Part shown: positions 1-10,258 of the stretch, piece after piece
Layout: every line of letters starts with the position of its first letter
Numbering within the stretch: the stretch's first letter is position 1
NCBI GenBank assembly: GCA_963989245.1
Contig: CAXDII010000649.1
Span: 37,501 to 101,500, forward strand
Direction of reading: 5' to 3'
DNA length: 64,000 bases
Origin: Nansenia antarctica
Lineage: Eukaryota > Chordata > Actinopteri > Argentiniformes > Microstomatidae
Notes under the pieces: model-generated
The model's database searches: none
Seen by the model: only the letters and a program-made list of their open reading frames with translations
What the model was told of the DNA's origin: nothing
Translations under genes and position numbers: made by a program

Positions 1-314
1 GACATACGCCTCTTTTCCACTAGAGACCGCCACAAACCTAGAACAAAATATCAGAGATCACGCATTAAGCCACTGTTGTCCATTCCCAAACTGACCCTCA
101 TCATAAACTATGTGTCTAGATCTCAGGAGGTCATCTATCACAGATGGAGTGGATGCTGTATTGCTTAAACCTAAATCCAAATTCTATCAGAACTACACAA
201 GTGTCTTGAGTGGTCAAAAATGACTATGACCTTTTAAAAGGCCATGAACAAGGCTCGTTTTTAGGACTGTCTTTTCTTATCATTTAGTTTTAGTTGTCAC
301 GTTGCAATATAAAA

Positions 315-354
<40 letters not shown>

Positions 355-420
355 CAGTACACCAGGGTAGAGTAGTACTTAGGAAAGATATACCCTAATA
401 GTATCACCAACACCGAGTGT
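1..420. other. Left edge, no gene recognised
   Basis: No coding exon or known repeat end is recognised in the first 300 bases. An (ATT)n microsatellite occupies about 317-350. Further coding exons of ttll1 (minus strand) would be expected to the left of this point, outside the window. Confidence 0.5.
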
Positions 421-451
421 GTGTGTAAGTGTGTGCGTGTGTGTGTGTGTG

Positions 452-526
<75 letters not shown>
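421..526. repeat. (GT)n microsatellite
   Basis: About 105 bases of nearly pure GT dinucleotides. Reading frames through it are artefacts. It directly abuts the left end of a DNA transposon and resumes at its right end. Confidence 0.95.
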
Positions 527-528
<2 letters not shown>

Positions 529-1214
529 GGGCTGCACGATTTGGGGGAAAAAATCGAATTGCGATTATTTGGACAGATATCGCGATTGCGATTAATTTGC
601 GATTATTATTTTTTTAAATAGCCAAAAAAAAAAAAAAAAAGGGGAGTTTTTGTAAAGTGTGGCCATATCTCCGGCTAGGAAGGTCGTATCAACGTGCAGT
701 TTGTTTGTACGTCTTCAGGGGACTTAGAGGCTCCCTCCTCTAGCACCCCCACAGCCCGAGCTACGAGTGAAAGAACTAAACTTACATTGGGTTGCTTTAA
801 AGTTGGGTTGCTTTAAAATCAAGCTTCAGATTAAAACATGTGATGGAGCATTACTAACCTGACTCAGGTGGTTTGTTTCACACAACCATCTAGGAAAGCT
901 TAATTGGAAGCTGTTTGGAAAAGGGCAGGTACTTTCAAAAAATACTTGGCAGGTGATTGGATGAATCTATCTATCACCTATTTTCAGAGAGCATTACCAC
1001 ATGATACCATCAAACTATTAACTGCTCTAATTCTAATGCAAGGATGAGAACTTAAAAGATATGAATTGGGACAACATATTTATTTATGTTTTTTTTAAAC
1101 AGCAACACCATTTTGTTTCTCTCAACAAGTGTCTTTTTTTTTTACGTTCATTGACGTTGACGTTCATTGACGTTGAATCCGACGCGCTGTATGACGTATC
1201 CCATACGGGTAGTG

Positions 1215-1414
1215 GTGTTTCTCAACCCTCTCCTCGGGGCGCCCCAGCCGCTCCACATATTTGATCTGTTCCACCACCAGCACACCTGATTCAACTAATC
1301 AAGTCCAAAGCAATTATGATTTGGACTTGATTAGTTGAATCAGGTGTGCTGGTGGTGGAACAGTTCAAATATGTGGAGCGGCTGGGGCGCCCCGAGGAGA
1401 GGGTTGAGAAACAC
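1215..1414. mobile_element. Palindromic MITE nested in the hAT-like element
   Basis: Two arms of about 97 bases are near-perfect inverted copies around a few central bases (about 1313-1317). The termini are GTGTTTCTCAAC and GTTGAGAAACAC. This matches a widespread fish fold-back family. It has no coding capacity. Confidence 0.8.
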
Positions 1415-1417
1415 ATA

Positions 1418-1588
1418 GTGAGTTGGACTTGTGATCGGAAGGTTGTGAGTTCAAATCCCGCCTGAAACCACACCACTACTAGTGTGCCCTTGAGTAAGGC
1501 ACTTAGCCCTCAGTTACTCCAGGGGGAATGTCCCTGTAATTCGTAATTGTAAATCGCTTTGGATTAAAAAAGCGTCTGCTTAAATGGC
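1418..1588 (+). mobile_element. tRNA-derived SINE
   Basis: The 5' part carries a B-box-like GAGTTCAAATCCC typical of a tRNA-derived Pol III promoter. The 3' part ends in the teleost SINE tail CGCTTTGGATTAAAAAAGCG followed by TCTGCTTAAATGG and an A-rich tail. It is truncated at the 5' end, so it is not a functional tRNA gene. Confidence 0.65.
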
Positions 1589-1696
1589 AAAAAAAATAAA
1601 AAAAATAAAAATAAAAAAATAAAAAATCGCAGGCAAATCGCAGGCTTTGCGATTTCAAATCGCGATTTCGATTTAAAATCGATTAATCGTGCAGCC

Positions 1697-1699
<3 letters not shown>

Positions 1700-1750
<51 letters not shown>

Positions 1751-1792
1751 CGCGTGTGTGTGTGTGAGTGCGTGTGTGTGTGTGTGTGTGTG
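1700..1792. repeat. (GT)n microsatellite
   Basis: GT/GC dinucleotide tract continuing the tract interrupted by the element at 527-1699. Confidence 0.95.
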
Positions 1793-1803
1793 AGAACACT
1801 CAC

Positions 1804-2039
1804 GTGGAGGTGCGGCTGTCCCGAGACCACTTCTTGATCTGGGAGAGTTTGTTGATGAGGAAGATGCCTTTGCCCTGGGCTTTCCCACAAGGCTTCATGA
1901 TCCAAGTGCTGGACGGACTCTTCCGGAACTCCTCGACAAACAGATTGTAATCCGCCGGCAACATGAAAGTCACTGGTACAAAGTCTGAGGGGACAAGCAG
2001 TGGTGGAGAATGAGTGTGTCAAAAGATATAGGACCATAT

Positions 2040-2075
<36 letters not shown>

Positions 2076-2333
2076 CGACAACCATGGAATACACAGTGAG
2101 TGAGTGAAGGGGATCTTTCGTTAGCTACTCTAGGTACTCTATCTACTCTAGGTACTCAAGCTACTCTAGCTACTCCATAGCTACTCAAGCACTAGGCTAT
2201 AACACTGAGTTTCGCTGGATAACCTAGATGCATACACACAATCTAGATCGAACGACAACATGGGAGATATCTAAAATATTATCTATATTTCAGCGTCTTT
2301 GAGCCCCGGAAAAGCGCTATATAAATACAATTA

Positions 2334-2368
<35 letters not shown>

Positions 2369-3212
2369 AACCAAATGTGTCAAAACAGTTAACTGTCCTT
2401 CTAAGATGCCCTGACCCCCCCCCCCCCCCCCTAAATAAAGGTATTTCCCCCTCCCCCATACCTAAATAAAGGTATTTCCCATTCTCGTCTTTCTCCGCCA
2501 ACGGGCTGCTCTCTTTCTCCAGATCCTTCCGGTAGCGTTTGATGTTCTTGATCATCAGATCCTTCCTGGTCAGCTCATAGTGGTTGGGGAAGTGGTTCAC
2601 CATCTGGTCGTCCGTGAGACGGTAGCCAGTGTCCACACTGAACACGTTCCTGATGGTCTGGATGCTCATCCTACGACGGCAGAGACCACAGAGGGGTTGA
2701 GTTGGGCCCGCAGTATGTCTGTTAGTGTTTATAATACACTTCATTTTGTCAGCTCTCATAACCTAATGTTTTCATATGTTACTGTGGTTTTATCTTGACT
2801 GAGTACTAGTTTTTATTTGATTAATGTTTTTATTTACTGTTGTAAGTCGCTTTGGATAAATGTGTCTGCTATGCCATAAATGTAAAATTATGGCTTACAG
2901 GTTAGGGGTACATGGCAGTCATGTTCACATGTTTTACTATGAAGTTCTCACTAACTAAAAACTGCATCCTTAGAAGACTTTATTGACTTGTACACTTTAT
3001 TGACTCTCTGTAATAGGGAAAAGTGCACAAACATTTTGGGAAACAAATGAGAGAAGGGGGGGCGGGGTGCAGAAGAAAAAAAATTACATGACAGCCTACC
3101 AGTAGAAGTTCCAATCCTCGCTGTCTGTGACCTGAGTCCATCCTCTCTTCTCAAAGTTGTTGATGAGCACAGATTTCTCAATGTCAGTCACCCATTTCAC
3201 CTTACCAGCCAT
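1804..3212 (-). CDS. ttll1: Tubulin polyglutamylase TTLL1, first three coding exons (partial)
   Basis: TTLL1 is the catalytic subunit of the tubulin polyglutamylase complex, which adds glutamate chains to axonemal and neuronal tubulin. The coding exons are 3212-3100, 2670-2462 and 1984-1804 on the minus strand. All have consensus GT/AG boundaries and the phases agree (113, 209 and 181 nt). They give about 168 residues that read as the vertebrate TTLL1 N terminus: MAGKVKWVTDIEKS at the start, then NHFPNHYELTRKDL, then SSTWIMKPCGKAQGKGIFL. The last contains the ATP-grasp KP..GKG element of the TTL domain. TTLL1 is normally about 420 residues, so roughly 60% lies left of the window. The ATG is the conserved family start. 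No stop or frameshift is seen in the three exons. Confidence 0.93.
2041..2073. repeat. (GAT)n microsatellite
   Basis: Eleven GAT units in the ttll1 intron between the exons at 1984 and 2462. Confidence 0.9.
2290..2366. repeat. LINE/SINE 3' tail with (ATT)n
   Basis: AAAAGCGCTATATAAATAC followed by an (ATT)n tract is the usual 3' tail of fish LINE and SINE copies. It lies in a ttll1 intron. Confidence 0.5.
2415..2480. repeat. Poly-C run and duplicated exon end in ttll1
   Basis: A run of about 17 C is followed by CCTAAATAAAGGTATTTCCC at 2430-2449, repeated exactly at 2461-2480. The second copy is the end of the ttll1 exon with its splice donor on the minus strand, so the intron carries a duplicate donor 31 bases downstream. 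Confidence 0.85.
2843..2882 (+). mobile_element. SINE 3' tail fragment
   Basis: GTAAGTCGCTTTGGATAAAT followed by GTGTCTGCTATGCCATAAATG resembles the conserved 3' tail of teleost tRNA-derived SINEs. The remainder is not recognisable. Confidence 0.5.
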
Positions 3213-3218
3213 GTTACC

Positions 3219-3219
3219 T

Positions 3220-3254
<35 letters not shown>

Positions 3255-3271
3255 GGGGGGGGGGGGGGGGC
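3219..3271. repeat. (AC)n(G)n simple repeat upstream of the ttll1 start
   Basis: About 17 AC units then about 18 G, starting 7 bases upstream of the ttll1 ATG, in the presumed 5' leader or an upstream intron. Confidence 0.9.
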
Positions 3272-3663
3272 TTGCAAATCCTCCAGGCGTAGAACAAGGA
3301 GCTATATAGCAATGTCATGTGCTTGTCTATGAATCTCGCTGCAACAAACGATGCAAGTTATTGTAACTAGTAGCTAGCTAGCTAGTAGCCTACCTGTAAA
3401 TCGAGAAGGAACAACTGGTCACCACTACCAGGTAGGCAGCTACCAGGCTGGACCCGCCCTCACCACGACGGACTGTCTGAGCCTGCACAAACTATCTGAT
3501 ATATGTGTCCAATCGTGAAAAGTGATGCATGGGAATATTGCTTTCATCGCGGCTCATTTCAACCGACAGCAGAAGTCTACATTTTGAACATCCATATCTT
3601 CGGCTCAAGGGTGGCATCAAAGTAGCTGTTATTGATCCAACTGGTCTGCTGCGGACCACACTG

Positions 3664-3750
3664 TGCTCTTCCGGGTGAATCACCTAGCAACGGAGGACGC
3701 ATCCTGCTCTTTCCGGGTGAGTAACCTAGCAACGAAGGACGCATCCTAGA
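3664..3750. promoter_or_regulatory. Tandem X-box (RFX) motifs upstream of ttll1
   Basis: A roughly 42-base unit occurs twice in tandem (about 3664-3705 and 3706-3748). Each copy has an X-box-like site. The second, GTAACCTAGCAAC at 3721-3733, fits the consensus GTNRCC(N0-3)RGYAAC exactly. The first, ATCACCTAGCAAC at 3679-3691, has one mismatch. RFX factors drive ciliary genes and TTLL1 is ciliary, so a promoter role about 0.5 kb upstream of the ATG is plausible. The motifs are seen; the function is inferred. Confidence 0.55.
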
Positions 3751-4840
3751 TTCTTTTTAAAGGGCCTTTCCAGGATGCCTAGGACGACATAACGACTGCT
3801 AAAAAAAACTACTGATATTGATACGCCTGGCATGGCATTTATATAGCACCTTTCAGGGAACCCAAGGTTATTTGTTTTAAGCACTTTGAACAAATTACTT
3901 ACCAACAAGGCATCTGCCTATGGTCCTAGCGGTCACCAGCAACTAGACTCACTCACTGAACATGTAACTACAGAGATATGTGAAACCTGGACATAAACAA
4001 AACCTTCAAAAAGGGTTTAGGGAAGGCAAGTTTATTTGTATCGCACATTTCATACGACAAGGACAATTCAAAGTGCTTTACGTACATTATATAAAGACAA
4101 TACAGTAAGAGGAGTATAGTAAGATTTTTATTTTATTTTATGTTATGCTATAAGTATTGTATGTTTTATTATCCATATTCTAAAGGCTTGCTTAGATTAG
4201 TTTTAGATATTTTTTTACTGATTAGATTTCTATTCTGGAAAGTTATGGAAATATTTTAAGTAGATCATGTATCATTTGTATATTTAAGCATAAAAATTCA
4301 GAAAACAATAAATGTACCCATCCATGGGTTTGACCTTTCATCTGCCTCAGTGTCCTGCATTCGGGTTCACAAAAAAAAGAAGAAGAAAAAAAGTGCCCTG
4401 CCATATTCTGCTCCCCTTCGCGTGAGTCGCACGTAGCTCGGGCTGTGCTAATATGAAATCTATCTGATGTTAAAGGCACAAAAATAAAATATTTGGTTAG
4501 AGACTAGAACAAACCACGCCCACTTCCGGTCTTCTATTCGAATACAGATCATTGTTTTGGTTGAACGGATACAGATAATGAGGTCTCTGATTCTGATGAC
4601 GTCGTAACTGACTTAGAAACATTCTATTTTATTTCAGTTTGAATTATTGACATAGGCGCATACATAGTTTACCACGTGATAATTTAATTCCAATGATATT
4701 AGCTAGCCTAGTAAATATGGGAAACAAAGGACTCATTCCGTCAGTGTGTGTCTTCTTGATTAAAGGAGCTACACATGAAATCTAGCTCCTCCTGTGGCCA
4801 CAAGTTGAAATTGCAATTACAATGAGCTGCATGTTTCCAC
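3751..4840. other. Intergenic region with LINE/SINE tails
   Basis: No gene is recognised. Two stretches, about 3836-3905 (TTTATATAGCACCTTTC) and 4025-4105 (AAGTTTATTTGTATCGCAC then CAAAGTGCTTTACG), match the 3' tails of fish LINE/SINE copies. The rest, including an AT-rich part at 4110-4320 and the stretch 4490-4840, shows nothing I can name. Confidence 0.5.
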
Positions 4841-4844
4841 TATG

Positions 4845-5722
4845 AATGAATGAATGGTCTTTATTGTCATTGATATAGTACAGGTACCAAACAACGAAAT
4901 TTGGGAGGGGGGGCTCCCCTGGTGCTAGGAAAAAAACTAAAAAACAAGAAGGGAAAGGAGCTGGTTTACATAAATAAAGGCTATGTACACTATCCACTAT
5001 ACTATACTATACAAATAAAACACTGTGCTGTACTCTATGCTATGCTATACCTATTCTAACATTTCCTATTCTCTGAACCTTATGTACCCTAGGGTTGTCA
5101 TATTGCACATAGTGTTATTGCACATTCATTTAAAGTGTCGCAGTTTGCAGGTTTGAAATGTACACATTTGTGTTTCAGTATTACACTTGATTTCAATCTA
5201 GTAGCTGCCATCAATTTGTCTAGATTGTCCAGGGCCTAGAACCTAGGTCTTTGCTGTGTTCAGGGCCTGAATGGCCCTGGGGTAGAAGCTGAGCTTCAGT
5301 CTGTTTGTCCTTGCGAACATGGTCCTGAACCGCCTGTTCGAGGGAAGCCGAGCAAAGTGTTCGTACCCAGGGTGGGATGGGTCTCTGGAGATCTTGGAGG
5401 CCTTCCTGAGGCAGCGTGTGTTGTACAGCTCTTCCAGAGAGGGGAGGGGGGCACCGGTGATCTTCTGGGCCGATCTCACGACTCTCTGTAGCGCATTCCT
5501 CTCTGCGGCTGTGCAGCTGGAGAACCAGATGCAGATGCAGTAGGTGAGGATGCTCTCCACTGCGCAGCGGTAGAAGGCCACCAGCATCTCCTGTCCGATG
5601 TGGTCTTTCCTGAGGACTCTCAGGAAGAAGAGCCGTTGTTGTGCCTTCTTGATGATGGCTGCTGTGTTGTTCTTCCAGGACAGGTCATTACCCACCTTAT
5701 ATTCCACACTAGCCATTGATAC
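4845..5722 (-). mobile_element. Rex1/CR1-like LINE, 5'-truncated 3' end
   Basis: Read on the minus strand, an open frame from about 5712 to 5243 encodes the last ~155 residues of a reverse transcriptase. It covers thumb and C terminus, with AIIKKAQQRLFFLRVLRK, a FYRCAVESILTYC block and an ALQRVVRSAQKITG block, as in Rex1/CR1-group LINEs of fish. It stops at 5243 and is followed by a 3' UTR ending in ATTC repeats near 4845, the usual microsatellite-like tail of this group. Endonuclease and the catalytic palm are absent, so it is a dead 5'-truncated copy. Clade assignment is by eye. Confidence 0.75.
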
Positions 5723-5725
5723 TAC

Positions 5726-6581
5726 CAGTGGAGGCTGGTGACTTCCAGAATTGAGGAGGCCAATTTTTTTCCGCTTGCTCGCTTCACTTGCGATGGAATG
5801 TTCCCTGTTCTTATAGAAGAATATGAAATTGACTTGTAATAAAACGAAATCGACTACATTAAAAATAAAACAGTTCAATAAATCCTAAATGTTGTCTACC
5901 TATTCGATGTATAAATCGCGCCAGAATCTCGCCGACTTCCGAGGTCATTTTAAGCCAAATGAGCTATTATTTTCAGGGATTATAGCCATGGGTGTTCTAG
6001 ACGTGTCCTGCAAAGGACAAGTTGATAGGAAACTCGTAGCCACTATGGCGAGTGTTTCTTTGACTGAAGTGACTGGCGAATTCTCAAAATGGCTTCATGT
6101 GATTGGACGAACAAAATGTCAATCTTTCAGCCCTGGACTCAATGCATGGTGAGGCCAGGCCTCCTCTGCCCACCCATTTTCAGTGATTTGAGTCATTTGA
6201 CCAATCACATATTGCCATGAAAAAAATTGCATTCAGATTCAGATAACGTTTATTGCCATTATGCATACACATATAGGAATTTGCTTCGGCATTACAGTAA
6301 GTGCGTTTATACTTTTTTCACGTGTATACAAAAACAAATGCAAAAATGCATTACATTGACTTCTATGAGAAACCACTTTCCTGGGGGAGGCCTGGCCTCC
6401 CTCAATACAAACAGATAGGGATTCTGGCCTGTAGGTGCTTTACAATTGCAATATTGGGTTTTAGCCATGTTAAATAAATAAATAAAATAAATATAATTAT
6501 TGCTTTTTTAAATCTCTCTCTCTTCTCTCAAATTATTGGGGAGGCCAGGCCTCCTCCACCTCTATGGAGGAGCCTCCACTG
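5726..6581. mobile_element. Non-autonomous DNA transposon with CAGTGGAGGCT ends
   Basis: The left end CAGTGGAGGCT and right end AGCCTCCACTG are perfect 11-base inverted termini, followed inward by imperfectly matching GGAGGCC-rich sequence. No transposase is visible. A LINE-tail-like stretch (about 6233-6300) lies inside. The CAGTGG start suggests hAT, but no matching 8-bp flanking duplication is visible, so the superfamily stays open. Confidence 0.6.
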
Positions 6582-6867
6582 GTGTGTAACATCAATTTAG
6601 AATCTAGCCTGATGACCCTGCAACCGTGTCCACAAATTGATGCACTGTTTGTTTTCTACAGGTAATATTACTTTTGTGTTATTAATAATAATAATAATGG
6701 ATTTTATTTATAAAGCACTTTACATTTCAAGAATCTCAAAGTGCTACAGTCAATAAAAGAAACAAAAACAGCACAACACAATAAAGATCACTAAAAACAT
6801 CAAAAGCAGAAAGGTTAAAAAGACACTGTGGCATAAAACAAAAAAACAAAAACAAATACAAATCTGG

Positions 6868-8781
6868 CTACTGGAACGCTTTGTTAAAAAGATGAGTCTT
6901 AAGTCCGCTCTTAAAAGAGTCGACCGACTGTGGTGCTCTCAGGTGGGCAGGGAGGGCGTTCCACAGTTCGGGGGCGATGGAGCAGAAGGCCCGGTCTCCC
7001 ATGGAGCGGAGGTGGGTTTTGGTGGGTTTGAGGAGGTTTGCATTTGATGAGCGGAGAGTGCGAGTGGAGGGGCTGTGGGATTTGACCAGGTCCTTGAGGT
7101 AAGGGGGTGCGTTGCCGTGAATGCATTGATGAGTTAACAGTGAGATTTTGTAAATGATCCGAGAGGAGATGGGAAGCCAGTGTAGTGAGTGGAGGATGGG
7201 TGTGATGTGATCGTATTTGCGCACTCTCATCAGGATCCTAGCAGCGCTGTTCTGAATGTACTGGAGCTTCTGAAGGCTCTTGCTAGGGATCCCGATGAGA
7301 AGTGCGTTGCAGTAGTCGAGCCTGGAGGAGACAAAGGCATGGACTAACTTCTCGGCATCGGGCAAAGACAGGGTGGGGCGGAGTTTTGCTATATTTCTAA
7401 GGTGGAAGAATGACGTTTTGGATATGTGTTTAATGTGGGCCTCGTAGTTGAGGTGTGGGTCCATTCGAACACCAAGGTTGGTGACGACGGATGACAGAGG
7501 GATAACCTGTCCAGAGAAAGTGATGCTTGTTATGGGGGATGATTTAACCTGGTGAGGGGTGCCGATGAGGATGGCTTCTGTTTTGCAGCTATTTAATTGA
7601 AGGAAGTTAACTCTCATCCACGCCTTTATCTCCTCCAGGCAGATGGTGAGTGCAGATGAGGTTGACTGAGGGGTTGGGTCCAGTTTAATGTAGAGTTGTG
7701 TGTCGTCAGCATAGCAATGGTAGGGAATACCATGCTTGCTGATGACACGGCCGAGGGGTAACATGTACAGGGTGAAGAGGGTGGGTCCGAGTACGGATCC
7801 TTGGGGGACACCACAGGTGACAGGCTGGGTCCGGGACTTTGCACCTCCCAAGGAGATGCACTCGGTGCGTTCGGAAAGATAGGATGTGAACCAGTCCAGA
7901 ACAGTGTAGCAGAGTCCGATAGTGGAGTGAAGGCGGTCTAGGAGGATGGTGTGGTGGACGGTGTCAAAGGCGGCTGTGAGGTCCAGGAGGATGAGGAGAG
8001 AAGGAGAGCCGGCATCGGCTGCCATGAGAATGTCGTTTGTCACCCTGACCAGTGCTGTTTCAGTGCTATGGGCGGAGCGGAAACCAGACTGGAATTTTTC
8101 TGCAATGTTATTGCTGCTGAGGTGATGTTGGAGTTGGGTGGCGACTATTTTCTCCAGGACCTTGGAGAGGAACGGGAGGTTAGAAATGGGTCTGTAGTTT
8201 GCGAGGGTATCCGGGTCTAGGGTCGGTTTCTTAAGAAGGGGAGTAATGATGGCTGTTTTCAGAGCTGATGGGACATGGCCAGACAGTAGGGAGTGATTGA
8301 TGGTTTTGGTGATCAAGGGGCTTATGGCTTGGATGTTCAGTTTGACGAGTGCTGTGGGAAGGGGGTCCAGGGTGCAGGTGGAAGGTTTCATGCGACTGAT
8401 GATTTTCTCGACTTCTTGCTGTGTAGTGGGGGAAAAGCAGTGGAGAGGCTGGGGCGGCCCAGGCTGTGGGCTGGCAGTCGGGGCAGATGGAGTAGGTGTG
8501 GCAGAGAGGGAGGAGCGAATAGTGTCAACTTTTGTTCTGAAGAACGAAAGGAAGTTGTTACATTGTTCAGTTGTGGTTGTTTTGTTTGTGGGAATTCGTG
8601 GTTTCAGGAAGTGATTTATTGTTGAGAAAAGCTGCTTTGAGTTGCCGGGACTGTTGTTGATGATGTTTGAGTAGAAGTTTGCCTGCGCCTCCCTGAGGGA
8701 CTTAGAGTAGGCCTTTTGATGATCCCTGAAGTCAGGGTTTCTGGGTTTATGCGTTTCAGATTTCTGAAGTGTATTTGGCAT
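6868..8781 (-). pseudogene. L2 reverse transcriptase (ORF2, 3' part)
   Basis: A 637-codon open frame covering the linker, RT palm and C terminus of an L2 ORF2 protein. Visible motifs include FQSGFRSAHSTETAL, an LLDLTAAFDTV block with the first catalytic Asp, GVPQGSVLGP, the CYADDTQLY catalytic pair near residue 360, and the C-terminal SFKSGLKTHLF block. The endonuclease lies in a different frame (8616-9146) overlapping the start of this one. A frameshift around 8690-8780 therefore separates endonuclease from RT, and the protein cannot be made whole. Confidence 0.85.
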
Positions 8782-9146
8782 TTTGGTTTGGTATGGGAGG
8801 GAGGGAATGGTAGAACCATGGAAATGACCTTGTGGTCGGACACTCCCATTTCATAGGCAACTAGGTTGCTGACCGGGGTGGTGGTGTCAGTGATGACCAA
8901 GTCCAGTGTGTGGCCCTTCCTGTGAGTAGGGACATGGACATGTTGTGAGAGGTTGAGGCAGTCGAGGAGTTGCAGGAATTCACGAGCAAAGGGGCAGGAG
9001 GGATTGTCAACGTGGATATTTGCGTCACCAAGAACTACGATATTGGAAGATGAAGTGCAGAGTGATGTGAGAAGGTCATGTATTTCTGAGATGAAGACTG
9101 AATTTGGTTTAAGTTTAGGTGGCCGGTAGATGAGTAATAATGTCAT
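8616..9146 (-). pseudogene. L2 endonuclease fragment
   Basis: The frame contains the C-terminal half of an APE-type endonuclease: YRPPKLKP, IVVLGDANIHVD (metal-binding GD.N) and VSDHKVI (catalytic SDH motif). The N-terminal half continues upstream to about 9440 but is separated by a stop codon near 9235. The 3' end runs out of frame relative to the RT. Confidence 0.8.
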
Positions 9147-9650
9147 GGAAAAAGGTGGTTTACATTTAACAGCAAGGCATTCAAATGAAGATGGTGAGGG
9201 GAGGGGGAGGGGTGTTATTTCCAGCTCATTTTAATGAAAAATGGCTAAGCCGCCACCCACCCGACCAGTACTGCGGGCTTTCTGAGTATAGCTATAGCCA
9301 GGTGGACAGGCTATATTCAGGCTAGAATAAACCTCAGGCTGGTGCCAGGTTTCACTAAGACACATCAGGTCTAAGCCCTTGTCCAGAATATGTTCATTTA
9401 TGAGTGGTGCTTTAAGAGTAAGTGATTGGTGTTAAAAAGCTCTATTTTGACTGTTGGTGAGGTGGTGAGTCTCTGTAGTGGAATGAGAACACGAAACTCC
9501 ACTCCACGTTTTTCATGCTGCTGCTTGGGTTGTAGTGCTCTCGCGGTGATTCCGTTGCTACAAACTCCAGACGCGACAGTGTTCTGATGACGTGGAACAG
9601 ATGCGACGGAGCGCTCAGCTGAGCGGATGGATCTATAGTATCCATCTGCG

Positions 9651-10026
9651 GAGTAGGGTCCATCTGCGCGCAATAGTATCCATCTGCCCAATAGTATCCA
9701 TCTGCGCGCAACAAATCCAACACCCGGAAATGTGTTATGCAAATATGCAGGCGCGGTATGATGACGTATGGTACATCACATTTCCGGGTGATGGATTTGA
9801 TGCGCGCAAAACTACGGAAAAAAACTAATATGTAGAGTACAGTCCTATCAATTGTTCGAAAAGGAGTAGGAAGAAGCCTGTCCTACCCCTGTTTATACTT
9901 AACAATTATGCTTACATTATATAATCCAATTAATTAATACATATATTTCAGTATCATCCGTTCTAATACTTTTTCATTAAAAATAATTTAAACCTTTTTT
10001 TAAATAGAGCAATAGAGCAATATTTC
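9651..10026. repeat. Left arm of a large inverted repeat (pairs with 14453-14851)
   Basis: This segment is the reverse complement of 14453-14851, with a ~40-base insertion in one arm and a ~45-base insertion in the other. Each arm holds the 3' end of a LINE (frame ending FKKRFKLFLMKKY, then the tail CTTCTTCCTACTCCTTTTCG) joined to a shorter fold-back with arms CACCCGGAAATGTG / CACATTTCCGGGTG. Because the junction is shared, the two arms look like copies of one composite segment rather than independent insertions. Confidence 0.8.
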
Positions 10027-10032
10027 GCAACC

Positions 10033-10034
<2 letters not shown>

Positions 10035-10077
<43 letters not shown>
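10035..10077. repeat. (AT)n microsatellite
   Basis: About 21 AT units next to the left arm of the inverted repeat. Confidence 0.95.
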
Positions 10078-10081
<4 letters not shown>

Positions 10082-10258
10082 GCATAACTTTATATGCAAC
10101 ATATGACATCCACAGTAGTAGATTATAAAGACATACAATGTAGTTGAGCATTTCTCAGCTTTAACCTTCATATGCCATTTGCTTGTGAGTTTGTGTCTAT
10201 TGTATTACCCCCAAAGTGTCCTTTTTGCTTATTGTCCAGAATGCGTTATTCCCTGTAG

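Larger units (their letters stand above)
527..1699. mobile_element. Non-autonomous hAT-like DNA transposon
   Basis: The ends are inverted copies: TAGGGCTGCACGAT at the left and ATCGTGCAGCCCTA at the right, followed inward by the alternating ATCG-rich sequence seen in a common fish repeat family. GT repeat flanks both ends, so the insertion was into a (GT)n tract and any 8-bp target duplication is hidden in it. No transposase is present. Two further repeats, a palindromic MITE and a SINE, sit inside. hAT affiliation is inferred from the terminus and from memory of fish repeats; the inverted ends are seen directly. Confidence 0.7.
6690..9440 (-). mobile_element. L2-clade LINE, long but broken copy
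   Basis: On the minus strand the order is endonuclease, reverse transcriptase, 3' UTR and (TAA)n tail at about 6690-6700. The endonuclease can be followed from about 9440 (LCLSETW-like motif near 9330) through an in-frame stop to the 8616-9146 frame. The RT is the long frame ending at 6868. ORF1 and the 5' UTR are not recognised. The L2 assignment rests on the CYADDTQLY motif and the C-terminal WNALPAHLR block typical of fish L2. Confidence 0.85.

Noticed and set aside
421..621. Cys/Val-rich open frames in GT tracts (also at 1564-1888, 33052-33422, 45281-45505)
   Set aside because: They are translations of dinucleotide repeats with no codon signature or homology.
1421..1500. Possible tRNA gene
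   Set aside because: A B-box-like motif is present but no full cloverleaf; the tail is that of a SINE.
4560..4640. CRE-like TGACGTCG as a promoter
   Set aside because: A single short motif with no adjacent gene start.
5726..6581. Target-site duplication for the CAGTGGAGGCT element
   Set aside because: Flanks GATACTAC and GTGTGTAA do not match, so no duplication is claimed.
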